In this document: positions 25,274-33,992 of the stretch, in pieces
How positions within the stretch are numbered: the stretch's first letter is position 1
How the letters are laid out: every line of letters begins with the position of its first letter
NCBI GenBank assembly: GCA_910584845.1
Contig: CAJUDH010000004.1
Coordinates: 8,881 to 54,231, forward strand
Source of the DNA: an uncultured Lachnospiraceae bacterium
GTDB lineage: Bacteria; Bacillota; Clostridia; Lachnospirales; Lachnospiraceae
Direction of reading: 5' to 3'
Length of the DNA: 45,351 nucleotides
Position numbers and translations under genes: made by a program
Notes under the pieces: generated by a model
What the model saw: the letters and a program-made list of their open reading frames with translations, nothing else
Database searches by the model: none
What the model was told of the DNA's origin: nothing

Positions 25274-25317
25274 AATAATATAAGTGTTTCAAAGAAATTT
25301 GAAACACTTATATTATT
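25274..25317. terminator. Perfect 20-bp inverted repeat with GAAA loop
   Basis: The left arm at 25274-25293 ends AGTGTTTCAAA and the right arm at 25298-25317 begins TTTGAAACACT. They are exact reverse complements around GAAA. It lies 30 bp after the two-TM protein stop. There is no T-run, so it could be a terminator of unusual type, a 3' stabilising hairpin or part of a dispersed repeat. Confidence 0.6.
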
Positions 25318-25702
25318 AACATAAAATATGTTTCAATCCACAGATTCCCATATTCAATGAAATGGCAGGCCGGGATTCAATAAAATCCGGTTTCGTGCAT
25401 AGGCCGCTAGGCAATTTGGCTAATTGTTTGGCTAAATTTCCATCTGCTACGTTCGATTTCCCAGCACCTTTTCATGGACGGTAAAAAACATCAGCAAAGT
25501 CGGGGCCTGTATAAGCCTCATGGATTAAAAGTTTCTGTGTTGAAATTTATATACACCGCACAGATGAAAACCATCATTGCTATGATAACTGGCAAATTTA
25601 TTTTTGCCAAGGCCATTATAAATTGATGAGCCATAAAACCGGCATGATAAGAAAAGCCCCTATGTCCCTCACACCAATAGAAGTACGACAAGGAGGAAAA
25701 AC
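25318..25702. other. Intergenic stretch upstream of the M20D gene
   Basis: No credible gene is present. It holds an imperfect hairpin (CCGGGATT-caata-AAATCCGG, about 25369-25389), the second copy of the 47-bp dispersed element (25402-25448) and an inverted repeat TGGCAAA/TTTTGCCA (25590-25609) that could be an operator. I see no clear -35/-10 pair. Confidence 0.55.
25402..25448 (-). repeat. 47-bp dispersed intergenic element, copy B
   Basis: This is the partner of 2763-2809, matching 35 of 47 bases without gaps on the minus strand, including AGCAGATGG at one end. It lies 23 kb away, in a gap upstream of a plus-strand hydrolase gene. Confidence 0.6.
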
Positions 25703-26884
25703 ATGCAAGACATTATGAAATCGGCAAAAAGCCTGAAATCGGAATTAATAGAAATCCGGAGGGCTCTCCACCAGCATCCGGAAGTAGGCCGTTCCCTTCC
25801 ATGGACGAAAAATTTTATTATCAAAAAGTTAAAGGAATATGGATATGAACCCCGGGAGATGGGGGGAAGCGGCGTCGTGGCAACCGTGCAGGGAGGGGAA
25901 AAGGGCAAGGCCATACTGCTGCGGGCAGATATGGACGGGCTGGCCATCAAGGAGAAAGCCCCTGTCCCCTTTGCGGCACAAGGCGGGACGATGCATGCGT
26001 GCGGCCACGACATGCATACAGCCATGCTATTAGGGGCGGCGAAATTGCTCCGGCAATATCAAAGCCATATTGACGGAACCATTAAATTGGCGTTTCAGCC
26101 GGACGAGGAAGGGTTTACCGGCGCGAAAGAAATGATAGAGGCAGGGATTCTGGAAAATCCCCATATTGATGCAGGGATGGCCCTCCATGTACATTCCGGT
26201 GCGCCGTCAGGGACGGTTATTTGCGGGGTGGGGACATGCCTATCCGGCTGCACCCTGTTCCGGATCCGGGTTAAAGGGAAGGGGTGCCATGGGGCCCTGC
26301 CGGAGACGGGTGTGGACCCCATCAATATAGCGGCCCATATTTATCTGGCCTTACAGGCGATTAATGCCAGGGAGGTTTCGCCGCAAACCCCGGTGGTTTT
26401 GACGATGGGAAAGTTTTCAGGCGGCGAAGCCCCCAATATCATACCGGAAGAAGTGGTTATGGAAGGGACCATCCGTACAATGGACAGGGAGCTGGCGTCA
26501 CAGATTTTCACAAGGATGGAAGAGATCGCCCTCCAGACGGCTTTGATGTTCCGGGGGAGCGCCGAAGTGGAGGAAATGGCTTCGGTTCCGCCGTTGCACA
26601 ACCATGCCGGCATGGTTCGGGAAATAGCCGGGTATATAAGGGAAGCCTACGATCCGGATCGGGTTATCTTTTCGGAAAAAGGGGTTATGGCTTCCGAGGA
26701 TTTTGCCTCATATACTTACGAAATCCCTTGCTGTTACCTGCTGGTCGGAGCGGGGAGCCCGCAAGAAGACGAGCTTTATGGAAAACCTATGCATAATAAT
26801 TGTGTGGTTTTTAACGAGGACGTGCTTCCTTTAGGCGGTTTCCTCTACGCATATGGGGCAGTCCGGTGGCTGCAGTCCCATTGA
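25703..26884 (+). CDS. M20D-family amidohydrolase (hippurate / N-acyl-amino-acid hydrolase-like)
   Basis: A 393-residue metallohydrolase of the M20D branch: HQHPEVG, RADMDGLAI, MHACGHDMH, FQPDEEG, LHVHSG and MASEDF. Such enzymes release amino acids from N-acyl or aryl-acyl conjugates in the cytoplasm. It differs from the two ArgE/DapE-like M20 proteins of the catabolic locus. CAAGGAGG precedes the ATG, and a bidirectional terminator separates it from the convergent LacI gene. It appears monocistronic. A TGGCAAA inverted repeat about 100 bp upstream may be a regulator site. Confidence 0.9.
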   Translation: MQDIMKSAKSLKSELIEIRRALHQHPEVGRSLPWTKNFIIKKLKEYGYEPREMGGSGVVATVQGGEKGKAILLRADMDGLAIKEKAPVPFAAQGGTMHACGHDMHTAMLLGAAKLLRQYQSHIDGTIKLAFQPDEEGFTGAKEMIEAGILENPHIDAGMALHVHSGAPSGTVICGVGTCLSGCTLFRIRVKGKGCHGALPETGVDPINIAAHIYLALQAINAREVSPQTPVVLTMGKFSGGEAPNIIPEEVVMEGTIRTMDRELASQIFTRMEEIALQTALMFRGSAEVEEMASVPPLHNHAGMVREIAGYIREAYDPDRVIFSEKGVMASEDFASYTYEIPCCYLLVGAGSPQEDELYGKPMHNNCVVFNEDVLPLGGFLYAYGAVRWLQSH

Positions 26885-26930
26885 GATGTTTGCCGGTATC
26901 TTGCCACGGGAAGCCTGTTCCAAAAACAGG

Positions 26931-26980
26931 GGCTGTTACATAAGGTTGTGGGGTTTCCCATTTTGCAACAGCCTTATTTT
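26931..26980. terminator. Bidirectional intrinsic terminator
   Basis: GGCTGTT (26931-26937) pairs with AACAGCC (26967-26973), with an inner TGGGG/CCCA pairing. On the plus strand it is followed by TTATTTTAT, and on the minus strand CCCTGTTTTTGG follows. It serves the converging M20D and LacI genes. Confidence 0.75.
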
Positions 26981-27030
26981 ATGGCCTTGCCGGATAAAAA
27001 GCATTTGGCCACCGGCTTGTTATGGCCTCT

Positions 27031-28056
27031 TTACTCCGTAGTATCCCTGCGTATCAGCACCGGTGTGACGATTTTGTGGATCGGTGCCGCCAAGGGTACG
27101 GGCTTCCTCTTTTTCTGTTCATTCATCTGCATTACCAGGAGGTCCATGGCCTCCTGGGCAATTTTTTCTACTTGCTGCCCTACCGTGCTGGTTGGGATGA
27201 TGGCTTCGCTGGAGATAGGGGAATCGTCAAAACCGATAATCCGGTAGCTGTCCGGCAAGGTTCCGTATTTTTGGACTACCAGGTTTAGAAAAATATTGGC
27301 ATGGGTGTCGTTGGACATAAAGACCCCCTTTTTTTGGCCAGGGTATTTTTCTTCTATGGATTCAAAAATCTGCCGGATGGAGCGGGCGGTTTCCGGGTAG
27401 GTGTTCCCCAGATGGGTAAGGATCAGCTGGTTGGGCAGGCCATATTCCTGGCATACATCCTGAAATCCCCGGATCCGTCCATAGGCAGGCACGTCGGAGG
27501 TGATGTCCCCGTTGACATGGATCAAGATGCCGCAGTGGTTTTTATACAGGAGGCTGGTAGCCTGTACGCCTCCCATGTAATTGTCGGTGTTGACACTGCA
27601 GGTATGCTGGTCTTCCCGTTCAATCGTTACCACCGGAAGGCCATAGGAAGCCAGTTCGCCGGAATGGATGGTATGGCTTAAGATGACCATCCCTTCGATC
27701 TTGTAGGCAAGGAGCTCCTGGATATACCTGCGTTCGGTTTCTTCTTTGTCGTTTCCTACAAATACCAGAAATTTATAGCCATAGGTTTCATAGGTAGAAA
27801 GGATCTGGTTTAACATTTGGGAATAATAGTGCAGGTATAGGTTGGGGATAATAATGCCCACAAATTCCGTTTTTCCGTTGGCTAATATGCGGGCGACCTT
27901 GTTTTCTTTGTAGTCCAGGGCAATCAAGGCGTCCGCAATTTTTTGCTGGTTTTCCAAGGTCAGGGAATCCGGATTGTTAAAATACCGGGAAATGGTGGTT
28001 TTAGAAAAATTGGTATATTTTGCGATGTCACTGAAAGTGACGTTTTTTTTTGCCAT
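27031..28056 (-). CDS. LacI-family transcriptional regulator
   Basis: A 341-residue repressor. The N-terminal helix-turn-helix is VTFSDIAKYTNFSKTTISRYFNNPDSLT (about 6-33), followed by the hinge (KVARILANG) and a periplasmic-binding-protein-like effector domain ending in IIGFDDSPISSEAI. AAGGAG precedes the ATG. It diverges from the ABC sugar operon. The operators TAACCGGTTA near its own promoter and AAAGTAACCGGTTACTTT at the operon start fit the even, CG-centred palindromes of this family. The effector is probably a sugar or sugar phosphate related to fructose or sucrose, inferred from GH32. Confidence 0.92.
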   Translation of the reverse strand: MAKKNVTFSDIAKYTNFSKTTISRYFNNPDSLTLENQQKIADALIALDYKENKVARILANGKTEFVGIIIPNLYLHYYSQMLNQILSTYETYGYKFLVFVGNDKEETERRYIQELLAYKIEGMVILSHTIHSGELASYGLPVVTIEREDQHTCSVNTDNYMGGVQATSLLYKNHCGILIHVNGDITSDVPAYGRIRGFQDVCQEYGLPNQLILTHLGNTYPETARSIRQIFESIEEKYPGQKKGVFMSNDTHANIFLNLVVQKYGTLPDSYRIIGFDDSPISSEAIIPTSTVGQQVEKIAQEAMDLLVMQMNEQKKRKPVPLAAPIHKIVTPVLIRRDTTE

Positions 28057-28131
28057 ATGAGGAAACTCCTTTGCGGAATCATAATACTTTTGGGTGCCGG
28101 GGGATCCGGAAAATTTTCTGTATCTTCATGT

Positions 28132-28160
28132 ATTATAACAGAAAAAACAAGTGGGTACAA
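28132..28160 (-). promoter_or_regulatory. lacI-type regulator promoter
   Basis: On the minus strand, TTGTAC (28155-28160), a 17-nt spacer and TATAAT (28132-28137). An operator-like TAACCGGTTA lies 20 bp upstream of the -35. Confidence 0.7.
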
Positions 28161-28180
28161 TAAGAAAATAAGCGGTTAAG

Positions 28181-28190
28181 TAACCGGTTA
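28181..28190. promoter_or_regulatory. LacI-family operator, distal copy
   Basis: TAACCGGTTA is a perfect 10-bp palindrome sharing the core of the two operators near 28300. Its position about 110 bp away allows repressor looping or autoregulation. Confidence 0.65.
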
Positions 28191-28253
28191 TGTGCAAGGT
28201 GCACAAGAAGGGTGGGCAGAAATTGGAAGGTATGACAAAATGATAAAAGTGGA

Positions 28254-28282
28254 TTGACAGCGGCAAGGTATAGTGATAAGAT
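28254..28282 (+). promoter_or_regulatory. ABC sugar operon promoter
   Basis: TTGACA (28254-28259), a 17-nt spacer and TAAGAT (28277-28282). The expected start point lies just before the first proximal operator. Confidence 0.8.
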
Positions 28283-28290
28283 AACACCAT

Positions 28291-28319
28291 AAAGTAACCG
28301 GTTACTTTACCGGTTACTA
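28291..28319. promoter_or_regulatory. Tandem LacI-family operators at the operon start
   Basis: The 18-bp perfect palindrome AAAGTAACCGGTTACTTT (28291-28308) is followed by a second ACCGGT-centred site (28306-28317) 12 bp downstream, overlapping its edge. They cover the predicted transcript start, so bound repressor should block initiation. Confidence 0.8.
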
Positions 28320-28363
28320 AAGAGGTTTTAACTTTAGAGAACATGCATAGTCAGGAGGGTGTC

Positions 28364-29686
28364 ATGAAAAAGGGATTTGCAGTGGCGGCATCCATGTTTT
28401 TGGCAGCAAGCTGCCTGGCAGGATGCCAGAAAAAGCAGGTACAGCCCGGGGATGTGGCAGGGTTCGACCCAGGCGAGCAGTACCTTTCTCTGTGGGTGCA
28501 TTCCATTGAGGACACAGAGGAAGGGCAGGCATACCGGCAGTCGGTGGACCGTTTTAATGAAGTGTATAACGGGACCTATTTTGCCGACATTGAATTTGTC
28601 CCCCGTAATGACAGCGGCGGCGGGTATTCGGACAAAGTCAATGCTTCTGTCATGGCGGGTGGGCTTCCGGATGTGCTGACGGTAGACGGGCCCAATGTGG
28701 CGGCCTACGCGGCCAACGGGATCATCCAGCCCCTGGCAAAGCTAAGCCAGGAGGAGAAGGGCGTATACCTGGAATCCATTTTGGAACAGGGGACGTACCA
28801 GGGCCAGCTTTACGCTTTGGGGGTAATGGAGTCCAGCGTGGGGATGTACTACAACAAGGACATTTTGGAAGAAGCGGGGATTGAGGTCCCGGAACCGGGG
28901 AACCCTTGGACCTGGACGGAATTTATGGGTATTTTAGGGCAGTTAAAGCCTTTGATGGATGAGAAAAACGGATATCCCCTGGACATGTCGTTCCCGGTAG
29001 GGGAGGCCAGTATCTATTATTACGCCCCTTTTGTATGGTCAAACGGTGGTGACCTGGTCAGCGAAGACGGGTTGGCCGTAGACGGTTTTTTCAATTCGGA
29101 TTCCATGGGGGAGGCCATGGAGTTTTTCCGGGGCGTGGTGGAGCAAAAATACATGTCGGAAGCGCCAATCGAACATTTGTTTGAGAGCGGGAGGGCCGCT
29201 TTTAAAATCGACGGGGCCTGGGAAGTCAACACGGTTTATCAGAATTATCCGGACATCCGGCTGGGGGTGGCCCCTTACGTAGTAGGGGAGGGCTGGAAAG
29301 GGGGGCGTTATACCCCTACCGGTTCTTGGGCTTATGCCGCGTCTTCGGACACGAAAAACCTGGATGGGGCTACGGAGCTGGTAAAGTGGATGAGCGGGGT
29401 GGAAAGCGGGATGCGGATTTGGGAGCTTTCAAAAACCTTTCCGTCTACCTACGAGGCCTTTGAACAGATCGACGTGTTCCAGGACGACGAAAATTACCGT
29501 ATGCTTTATGAACAGTTAAAGGAGTATGGGCACCCAAGGCCAAAGACGCCGGTATACCCGCAGGTAAGCGCTTCCTTCCAACAGGCGCTGGAAAGCGTGG
29601 CTTTAAGCGGCCAGGAAACCCGGCAGGTGCTGGACAAATCTGTAGAAAGGATTAACGCGAAGTTGGAGCGTTATACAAGAGAATGA
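28364..29686 (+). CDS. ABC transporter sugar-binding lipoprotein (family 1)
   Basis: A 440-residue extracellular solute-binding protein with a lipoprotein signal (MKKGFAVAASMFLAASCLAGC, cysteine at 21). Family 1 features include NGIIQPL, YNKDILEEAGI, FKIDGAWEVN and the tail KWMSG. ATG 28364 is preferred over 28343 because AGGAGGGTGTC precedes it and the signal peptide starts there. It delivers an oligosaccharide to the two permeases. It is the first gene under the LacI operators; its stop overlaps the next start by 4 bp. Confidence 0.92.
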   Translation: MKKGFAVAASMFLAASCLAGCQKKQVQPGDVAGFDPGEQYLSLWVHSIEDTEEGQAYRQSVDRFNEVYNGTYFADIEFVPRNDSGGGYSDKVNASVMAGGLPDVLTVDGPNVAAYAANGIIQPLAKLSQEEKGVYLESILEQGTYQGQLYALGVMESSVGMYYNKDILEEAGIEVPEPGNPWTWTEFMGILGQLKPLMDEKNGYPLDMSFPVGEASIYYYAPFVWSNGGDLVSEDGLAVDGFFNSDSMGEAMEFFRGVVEQKYMSEAPIEHLFESGRAAFKIDGAWEVNTVYQNYPDIRLGVAPYVVGEGWKGGRYTPTGSWAYAASSDTKNLDGATELVKWMSGVESGMRIWELSKTFPSTYEAFEQIDVFQDDENYRMLYEQLKEYGHPRPKTPVYPQVSASFQQALESVALSGQETRQVLDKSVERINAKLERYTRE

Positions 29687-30585
29687 TGAAGAGAAGGTCA
29701 AGTTCATGGTTGGGCATGGCATTTTTCGGGCCGGCGCTGGTTTTACTGACGATCTTCCTGTTTGTGCCTATGGTGCTGACCCTGGTTTTTAGTTTTACCG
29801 ATTATTTCGCTTTGAACCCCGGCCTGACCCACTTTGTGGGGCCGGAAAATTACATAAAGATTTTTAAGGACGAGCTGTTTGTCCAATCTTTTGTAAATAC
29901 GGTGTGCTTTGTGCTGATTATCCTGCCTTGCCAGGGGGCCGGGGCCTTGGTGCTGGCGCTTTTGATCCACAAAGTGACCCATTGCAAAAAATATTTTAAA
30001 GTTGCGTTTTTTATCCCGGTGGTTATGTCCCTGGCGGTTGTATCTACCTTGTGGATGCAGATTTACAGCCCGGAAGGGATCCTGAACACTTTGCTGCATC
30101 ATGTGGGCATACCGGCCCAGCCTTTTATCCACAGTGCCAGGCAGGCCCTCCCCGCGATCGCTGTGATGAGCGTGTGGCAGGGGGTAGGGTATCAGATGAT
30201 TATTTTTCTGGGCGGGCTGCAGGCCATCAACCCGGGGCTTTATGAGGCGGCAGAGATGGACCACGCCAGCGGATGGCAAAAGTTTAAAGATATTACATTG
30301 CCAGAACTAAAACCTTTATGTGTGTTTGTGTTTATTACCGTTACCATCGGGGCGTTCCGTATGATTGTGCAGCCTATGGTTATGACCGGAGGCGGCCCCT
30401 CCCATTCCACATACACCATGGTTTACAATATTTATGAAACAGGAACGGTCAACTGGGAAATCGGGCTTGCGTCTACCATGGCCATTGTCTTTGCGATATT
30501 TGTCATGGCGCTGACGGTCATACAGTCCGTCCTGACCAGGGATAAGGAGGAGAGACATGTTAACAAAAAAACAAAAAAGGGTTAA
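29683..30585 (+). CDS. ABC sugar transporter permease (MalF/UgpA type)
   Basis: A 300-residue protein with six predicted membrane segments and the cytoplasmic EAA loop EAAEMDHASGWQKFKDITLP, which contacts the ATPase; the usual Gly after Asp is His. The start ATG at 29683 overlaps the binding-protein stop, and an adjacent ATG at 29686 is equally possible. It pairs with the next permease to form the channel. It overlaps the next gene by 29 bp. Confidence 0.92.
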   Translation: MMKRRSSSWLGMAFFGPALVLLTIFLFVPMVLTLVFSFTDYFALNPGLTHFVGPENYIKIFKDELFVQSFVNTVCFVLIILPCQGAGALVLALLIHKVTHCKKYFKVAFFIPVVMSLAVVSTLWMQIYSPEGILNTLLHHVGIPAQPFIHSARQALPAIAVMSVWQGVGYQMIIFLGGLQAINPGLYEAAEMDHASGWQKFKDITLPELKPLCVFVFITVTIGAFRMIVQPMVMTGGGPSHSTYTMVYNIYETGTVNWEIGLASTMAIVFAIFVMALTVIQSVLTRDKEERHVNKKTKKG

Positions 30586-31408
30586 CTGGGCCCTGACCAT
30601 TGTACTTCTGGTATTGTCATTGTTTTTCCTGTTCCCGGTGGCATGGATGCTTGCCAATTCCTTTAAGCCGGACGCTGCCATTACGGCAGACATGAATACG
30701 GTGGCGGCCTTTATCCCGCCCATGCCAGGCGGTGGGTTTTTCAATAACTATGTGTCTATCCTGACCAACACCAATTTTTTGCGCTATATGCTGAACACCT
30801 TGTTTTATGCCGCGATTTTGATCGTGTGCGGCGTGGTGGTAAACGGCCTGGCCGGCTACGCTTTGGCGAAAATCCGTTTCCCGTTCCGGGAGCGGTGGGT
30901 GCTGCTGATCCTGCTGCTGCAGATTGTGCCTATGGAAACTATCCTGACCATCCACTTTTTGATGATTGCCAAAGTGGGGCTGTTAAACACCGTGTTGGGG
31001 TATATCCTCCCCATGATTGTAAACCCCTTTAATATCTTTTTGTTCCGACAGGTGTTTTTAAACCTGCCAGATGACGTATACGAGGCGGCCCAGCTGGATT
31101 TTTGCAGCCCGTTGAAATATTTCTTTACCATGGTTTTGCCCATGTCCAAGACCGTGGTGGCAACCGTCAGCGTGTTTACGTTCCTGAACGTGTGGAACGA
31201 TTACCTGTGGCCTTCACTGGTATTTACTTCCAGCAACCTTTTGACTGCCCAGATTGGCTTAAATTCCATTACTTCCAATGACAACACGACCATGGGGCAG
31301 ACCCTTGCAGTGATTACCATGGTGACGATTCCGGTTATTATCATTTATTCGTTGTTCTCAAAACAAATTGTAGAAGGCGTGACCTCGACAGGGTCCAAGG
31401 AGGGATGA
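30557..31408 (+). CDS. ABC sugar transporter permease (MalG/UgpE type)
   Basis: A 283-residue permease with six membrane segments and an EAA loop (EAAQLDFCSPLKYFFTMVLP; Phe replaces the usual Gly after Asp). The N-terminus VNWALTIVLLVLSLFFLFPVAWMLANSFKP is typical of this branch. AAGGAGGAG precedes the ATG. It works with the MalF-type partner and the ATPase that follows 4 bp later. Confidence 0.92.
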   Translation: MLTKKQKRVNWALTIVLLVLSLFFLFPVAWMLANSFKPDAAITADMNTVAAFIPPMPGGGFFNNYVSILTNTNFLRYMLNTLFYAAILIVCGVVVNGLAGYALAKIRFPFRERWVLLILLLQIVPMETILTIHFLMIAKVGLLNTVLGYILPMIVNPFNIFLFRQVFLNLPDDVYEAAQLDFCSPLKYFFTMVLPMSKTVVATVSVFTFLNVWNDYLWPSLVFTSSNLLTAQIGLNSITSNDNTTMGQTLAVITMVTIPVIIIYSLFSKQIVEGVTSTGSKEG

Positions 31409-31412
31409 TTCC

Positions 31413-32504
31413 ATGAGCTTTATCGAATTTAAAAATATCAATAAAAAATATGAAAATGCAGAGAGGAATTCGGTTACGGATTTTAACCTGGCTATTGAGG
31501 AAAAAGAATTTATCGCTTTTGTAGGGCCGTCTGGATGCGGGAAGTCTACCACCTTGCGGATGGTGGCGGGGTTTGAGGAAATAACCAGCGGGGATTTGTA
31601 CATTGACGGAAAACGGGTCAATGATGTGGCCCCCAGGGATCGGGGGATCGCCATGGTGTTCCAGAATTATGCCTTATATCCCCATATGACCGTGGAGAAA
31701 AATATCGGCTATGGATTGCGGAATATGAAAGTGCCCGAGGCAGAAGTGCAAAAGAAAGTCAATTGGGCCATCCGGATCCTGGGGTTGGAGGAATTCCGTA
31801 CCCGGAAGCCGAAAAACCTTTCCGGGGGCCAGCGCCAAAGGGTGGCCTTGGGGCGTGCCATTGTAAAAAACCAGAAGCTGTTTTTGATGGATGAGCCTTT
31901 GTCCAATTTGGACGCCAAGTTACGGGTCAGTATGCGCAATGAGATCAGCAAGCTCCACCGGGAGCTGGGCACCACAACCATATATGTTACCCATGACCAG
32001 GTGGAGGCCATGACCATGGCAGACCGGATCGTGATAATGAAAGACGGGGTGGTCCAGCAGGCAGGAGCGCCTATGGAGCTTTATGAGCATCCGGTAAATA
32101 AGTTCGTAGCCGGATTTATCGGGTCGCCCCAGATGAATTTTTACCCGGTGTCCGTTAGCGGAAAGGAAATGAAGTTCCGGGACGGCAGCAAGGTCAGCCT
32201 GCCGGACCCGGTGGCAGCCAGGCTTAACGGCAAATCCGGCGACTTGATTATGGGGATCCGTGGGGAAGACATAAAGATGGATCGGGCAAGCCTGGAGGCA
32301 TATTCCAAGGATATGCAAAAATGCGTGGTAGAAAATACAGAAGTAATGGGCAATGAAAACAACCTGTATTTTACCTTTGGGGGAAGCCTGACCGTGGCAA
32401 GGGTGTCCAAATATGAGGTAAAAATGATCGGGGATCCGGTTGAGTTTGTGTTTTTGCCGGAGAAAATGCACTTTTTCGATAAAGACACGGAATCTGCGAT
32501 TTGA
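31413..32504 (+). CDS. ABC sugar transporter ATPase (MsmK/UgpC/MalK type)
   Basis: A 363-residue nucleotide-binding subunit: Walker A GPSGCGKST (38-46), Q-loop (VFQNYALYPHMTV), signature LSGGQ (136-140), Walker B with Asp160/Glu161 (LFLMDEP), switch His in YVTHDQ, then a C-terminal TOBE-type regulatory domain (~240-360). It powers import through the two preceding permeases. Many Firmicutes carry this ATPase elsewhere, serving several importers; here it is dedicated to the operon. GGAGGGATGATTCC lies before the start. Confidence 0.93.
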   Translation: MSFIEFKNINKKYENAERNSVTDFNLAIEEKEFIAFVGPSGCGKSTTLRMVAGFEEITSGDLYIDGKRVNDVAPRDRGIAMVFQNYALYPHMTVEKNIGYGLRNMKVPEAEVQKKVNWAIRILGLEEFRTRKPKNLSGGQRQRVALGRAIVKNQKLFLMDEPLSNLDAKLRVSMRNEISKLHRELGTTTIYVTHDQVEAMTMADRIVIMKDGVVQQAGAPMELYEHPVNKFVAGFIGSPQMNFYPVSVSGKEMKFRDGSKVSLPDPVAARLNGKSGDLIMGIRGEDIKMDRASLEAYSKDMQKCVVENTEVMGNENNLYFTFGGSLTVARVSKYEVKMIGDPVEFVFLPEKMHFFDKDTESAI

Positions 32505-32514
32505 TTTCCGGTTC

Positions 32515-32543
32515 TTGACAAGCAATTTCACGGTTTTTATAAT
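32515..32543 (+). promoter_or_regulatory. Consensus promoter before the GH32 gene
   Basis: TTGACA (32515-32520), exactly 17 nt, then TATAAT (32538-32543): a full match to the housekeeping consensus, in the gap after the ATPase gene. It lacks the ACCGGT operator seen at 28300, so the hydrolase may have additional LacI-independent expression. Confidence 0.75.
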
Positions 32544-32598
32544 AGGTACCAGACATAAGGAGCACGCGGTAAGGCGTTTTTAGGAAAGGATTGGCGAT

Positions 32599-33945
32599 AT
32601 GGAGCGGCATTTGCAGCAAGAAGGCCATTTAAAGGCGCCGGGGAATTGGATTAACGACCCCAACGGATTCATTTTTTATCAAGGCAAGTATCATCTGTTT
32701 TATCAATATTTTCCCTACGGGCCTTTTTGGGGGACGATGCATTGGGGGCATGCAACCAGCGACGATTTAGTGTCCTGGGAACATGTGGGGATCGCCTTAT
32801 TCCCCACAAAGTACGGAGACCAGAACGGGTGCTTTTCCGGGAGCGCCGTGGAGCATGACGGGAAAATGGTCCTGTTTTACACAGGGGTCCATTACCATGA
32901 GCCGGATCCGGAAAATATCCACGCCTGCCTCCACGACCGGTTTGAGTCCTGCCAAATGTCCGTTGCTTCCGATGACGGCACCCATTTTGACAATTTTGGG
33001 GGAAAGCGGGTGGTCATCCCCCCGGTTGTGGATAAAAAGGTAGGGGACTGGACCCACACCCGGGACCCCAAAGTGTGGAAGGGGGAAGACGGGTGGTACA
33101 TGATCCTGGGCAGCCGGAGCGAGGACGGGCGTGGGAAGCTTCTTTTTTACCGGAGCGAAGACCTGGAAAATTGGTTTTATGTCAATGATGCAACCAAGGG
33201 CGACGGCTGGGGATGGATGTGGGAGTGCCCCGATTATTTCAAAGTAGAAGGCGGCCAGGTTTTGGTGTTTTCCCCCATGCGCTTTTTAAAGGACGGGAAA
33301 TGGGAGGAAAACCAGGCGATCTGTATGGCTGTGGATTTCAAAGAAGAAGGGTGTGAAATGAAGCTGCCGGATGCCTACCAGTATTTGGATTACGGATTGG
33401 ATCTGTATGCGCCCCAGTCCACTGTGGACGCAGAAGGCCGTAGGGTGCTGGTTGCCTGGCTGCGGATGCCGAAAGCCGTGAAAGAGGCGGGGAAAGGGCC
33501 GTGGAGCGGCATGTTCTGCCTGCCCCGTGTAGTGGAAGTGAAAGATGGCCATATTTATTTCCGGGTCCACCCCAATGTAAAAAGGCGCTATTCCCGGCCG
33601 GTTACAAAGGCAGAGGAAGCCGGGCCGGGGGGCTATAGGATCCGCCTTTTGCTACAGGAAGGAGGATGCCTGGACGTAGGGGGGTATCGGGTCAGCCGCA
33701 GGGGGGGCCGGATCTGTACCGACAGGCGGGAGGTATTCTGTGAAAGGGAAGATTGCCGCATGGTGTTTGAGACCCCTGCCGTGAAGGAAGGCAACCGGCT
33801 GGACGTATATGTAGACAGCCATATGGTGGAGGTGTATGTCAATGACGGGGAATATGTGGTCAGCAATGCGGTTTACGGGTTGAGGCCGGGATTTCACGTT
33901 ACCGGGGGGGCAGAAGTGGAATTGTTTGCCCTGGAGCGCGGCTGA
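32599..33945 (+). CDS. Glycoside hydrolase family 32 beta-fructosidase (sucrose-6-phosphate hydrolase/invertase-like)
   Basis: A 448-residue GH32 enzyme without signal peptide, hence cytoplasmic. The nucleophile is Asp20 in NWINDPNG, the transition-state stabiliser Asp is in RDP (155-157), and the acid/base is Glu209 in WECPD; FSGSA is also present. The C-terminal ~330-448 is the beta-sandwich. It hydrolyses fructosyl bonds in sucrose or fructo-oligosaccharides. Because import is by an ABC system rather than a PTS, unphosphorylated substrates are more likely. AGGAAAGGA precedes the ATG. No fructokinase is adjacent. Confidence 0.92.
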   Translation: MERHLQQEGHLKAPGNWINDPNGFIFYQGKYHLFYQYFPYGPFWGTMHWGHATSDDLVSWEHVGIALFPTKYGDQNGCFSGSAVEHDGKMVLFYTGVHYHEPDPENIHACLHDRFESCQMSVASDDGTHFDNFGGKRVVIPPVVDKKVGDWTHTRDPKVWKGEDGWYMILGSRSEDGRGKLLFYRSEDLENWFYVNDATKGDGWGWMWECPDYFKVEGGQVLVFSPMRFLKDGKWEENQAICMAVDFKEEGCEMKLPDAYQYLDYGLDLYAPQSTVDAEGRRVLVAWLRMPKAVKEAGKGPWSGMFCLPRVVEVKDGHIYFRVHPNVKRRYSRPVTKAEEAGPGGYRIRLLLQEGGCLDVGGYRVSRRGGRICTDRREVFCEREDCRMVFETPAVKEGNRLDVYVDSHMVEVYVNDGEYVVSNAVYGLRPGFHVTGGAEVELFALERG

Positions 33946-33992
33946 AGGGACGGAGGGAAGTTTGCTTTGCCCTGTTGAAAAAGGATAAAAGG

